This document shows positions 6,064-6,196 of a DNA stretch of 6,196 nt, piece by piece. Position 1 is the first letter of the stretch, and each line of letters opens with the position of its first letter. The DNA lies in the NCBI GenBank assembly GCA_937864995.1, contig CALMDL010000300.1, positions 1-6,196 on the forward strand, written 5' to 3'. A model generated the notes under the pieces. It worked only from the letters and a program-made list of their open reading frames with translations. It was not told where the DNA came from and made no database searches. This DNA is from an uncultured Candidatus Altimarinota bacterium (lineage in GTDB: Bacteria; Patescibacteriota; Gracilibacteria; BD1-5; UBA6164). A program made the position numbers and the translations under genes.

Positions 6064-6074
6064 AAGTTAAATTA
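6055..6074. repeat. 10-bp tandem direct repeat
   Basis: AGTTAAATTA occurs twice with no gap (6055-6064, 6065-6074). A further AGT lies exactly 10 bases earlier at 6045, also after TTTT. The period equals about one helical turn. Confidence 0.6.
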
Positions 6075-6092
6075 AAAAAAACTTATAAAAAT

Positions 6093-6196
6093 ATGATATT
6101 TTGGGATAGAAAAAAATATACTGACCAAAACCCATATCTTACAAAAGATATATGTCCTTTTTGTAAAATAGAAGAAGATGAAAAACCTCTTTTAGT
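6093..6196 (+). CDS. 5' end of a CPFCK-motif protein, possibly HIT-like (continues past window)
   Basis: ATG opens a frame of 34 complete codons that runs off the window. The visible N-terminus has an IFWDRKKY start, then D-I-CPFCK-I (Cys at residues 21 and 24), then EEDEKPLLV. A CxFCK-I stretch followed by acidic residues and a hydrophobic strand is typical of the start of HIT-family nucleotide hydrolases and of GalT-like proteins, where the Cys pair can bind zinc. The His-x-His-x-His active site would lie outside the window, so the family call is tentative. No in-frame TGA is seen in this part. There is no Shine-Dalgarno sequence; TTATAA lies just upstream of the ATG. It is transcribed divergently from tyrS. 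Confidence 0.6.
   Translation, partial: MIFWDRKKYTDQNPYLTKDICPFCKIEEDEKPLL

Noticed and set aside
1..6196. CRISPR array, insertion sequence, tRNA or rRNA gene
   Set aside because: No spaced direct repeats of CRISPR type, no transposase or terminal inverted repeats, and no cloverleaf or rRNA-like segment seen on either strand.

Overview
Organism. The window comes from an AT-rich bacterium that reads UGA as glycine (NCBI translation table 25). That points to the candidate phyla Gracilibacteria (BD1-5) or Absconditabacteria (SR1). With UGA read as a stop, almost every gene here breaks into fragments. With UGA read as glycine, six complete genes that contain UGA open cleanly and the invariant glycines of known families fall on UGA: the P-loop SGGKDS of TtcA, the HLGN and QWGN motifs of tyrosyl-tRNA synthetase, the VVYG of ribosomal protein L25, and the FGEIALL of a cyclic-nucleotide-binding domain. 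UGG still encodes Trp; in TyrS a UGG-UGA pair encodes the conserved Trp-Gly. By hand count there are about 74 in-frame UGA codons. About 45 Arg codons are all AGA or AGG, with no CGN.

Layout. 1-311 (+): 3' end of an unrecognised gene. 463-1065 (+): ribosomal protein L25 of the long CTC type, with promoter and terminator. 1143-1463 (+): a thioredoxin-fold protein that lacks the CxxC but ends in a Cys/Gly tail. It converges on 1503-2954 (-), a membrane-anchored FecR-like/Ig-like envelope protein. The two share one perfect palindromic terminator that contains both stop codons. 2955-3163: divergent intergenic region with promoters and small inverted repeats. 3164-3340 (+): a 58-residue Thr/Glu-rich lipoprotein. 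3452-4204 (+): a TtcA-type tRNA 2-thiocytidine synthetase. 4269-4661 (+): a stand-alone cyclic-nucleotide-binding domain whose start lies 2 bases beyond the ttcA terminator stem. It converges on 4688-5968 (-), complete tyrosyl-tRNA synthetase, again with a shared hairpin terminator. 5969-6092: divergent promoter region with a 10-bp tandem repeat. 6093-end (+): 5' end of a gene with a CPFCK motif, possibly HIT-like.

How it works together. Nearly every gene is its own transcription unit, bounded by its own hairpin; there is no clear operon, mobile element, CRISPR array or RNA gene. Three genes serve translation (L25, TtcA, TyrS), two are envelope proteins (FecR/Ig-like protein, lipoprotein), and one may sense a nucleotide (CNB domain). 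No start codon has a convincing Shine-Dalgarno sequence. I do not see a new multi-gene system. The most interesting points are codon-level (UGA-Gly almost avoided in the L25 gene but dominant elsewhere; no CGN arginine), the Cys-tailed thioredoxin-like protein, and the compact terminator/stop/start architecture.
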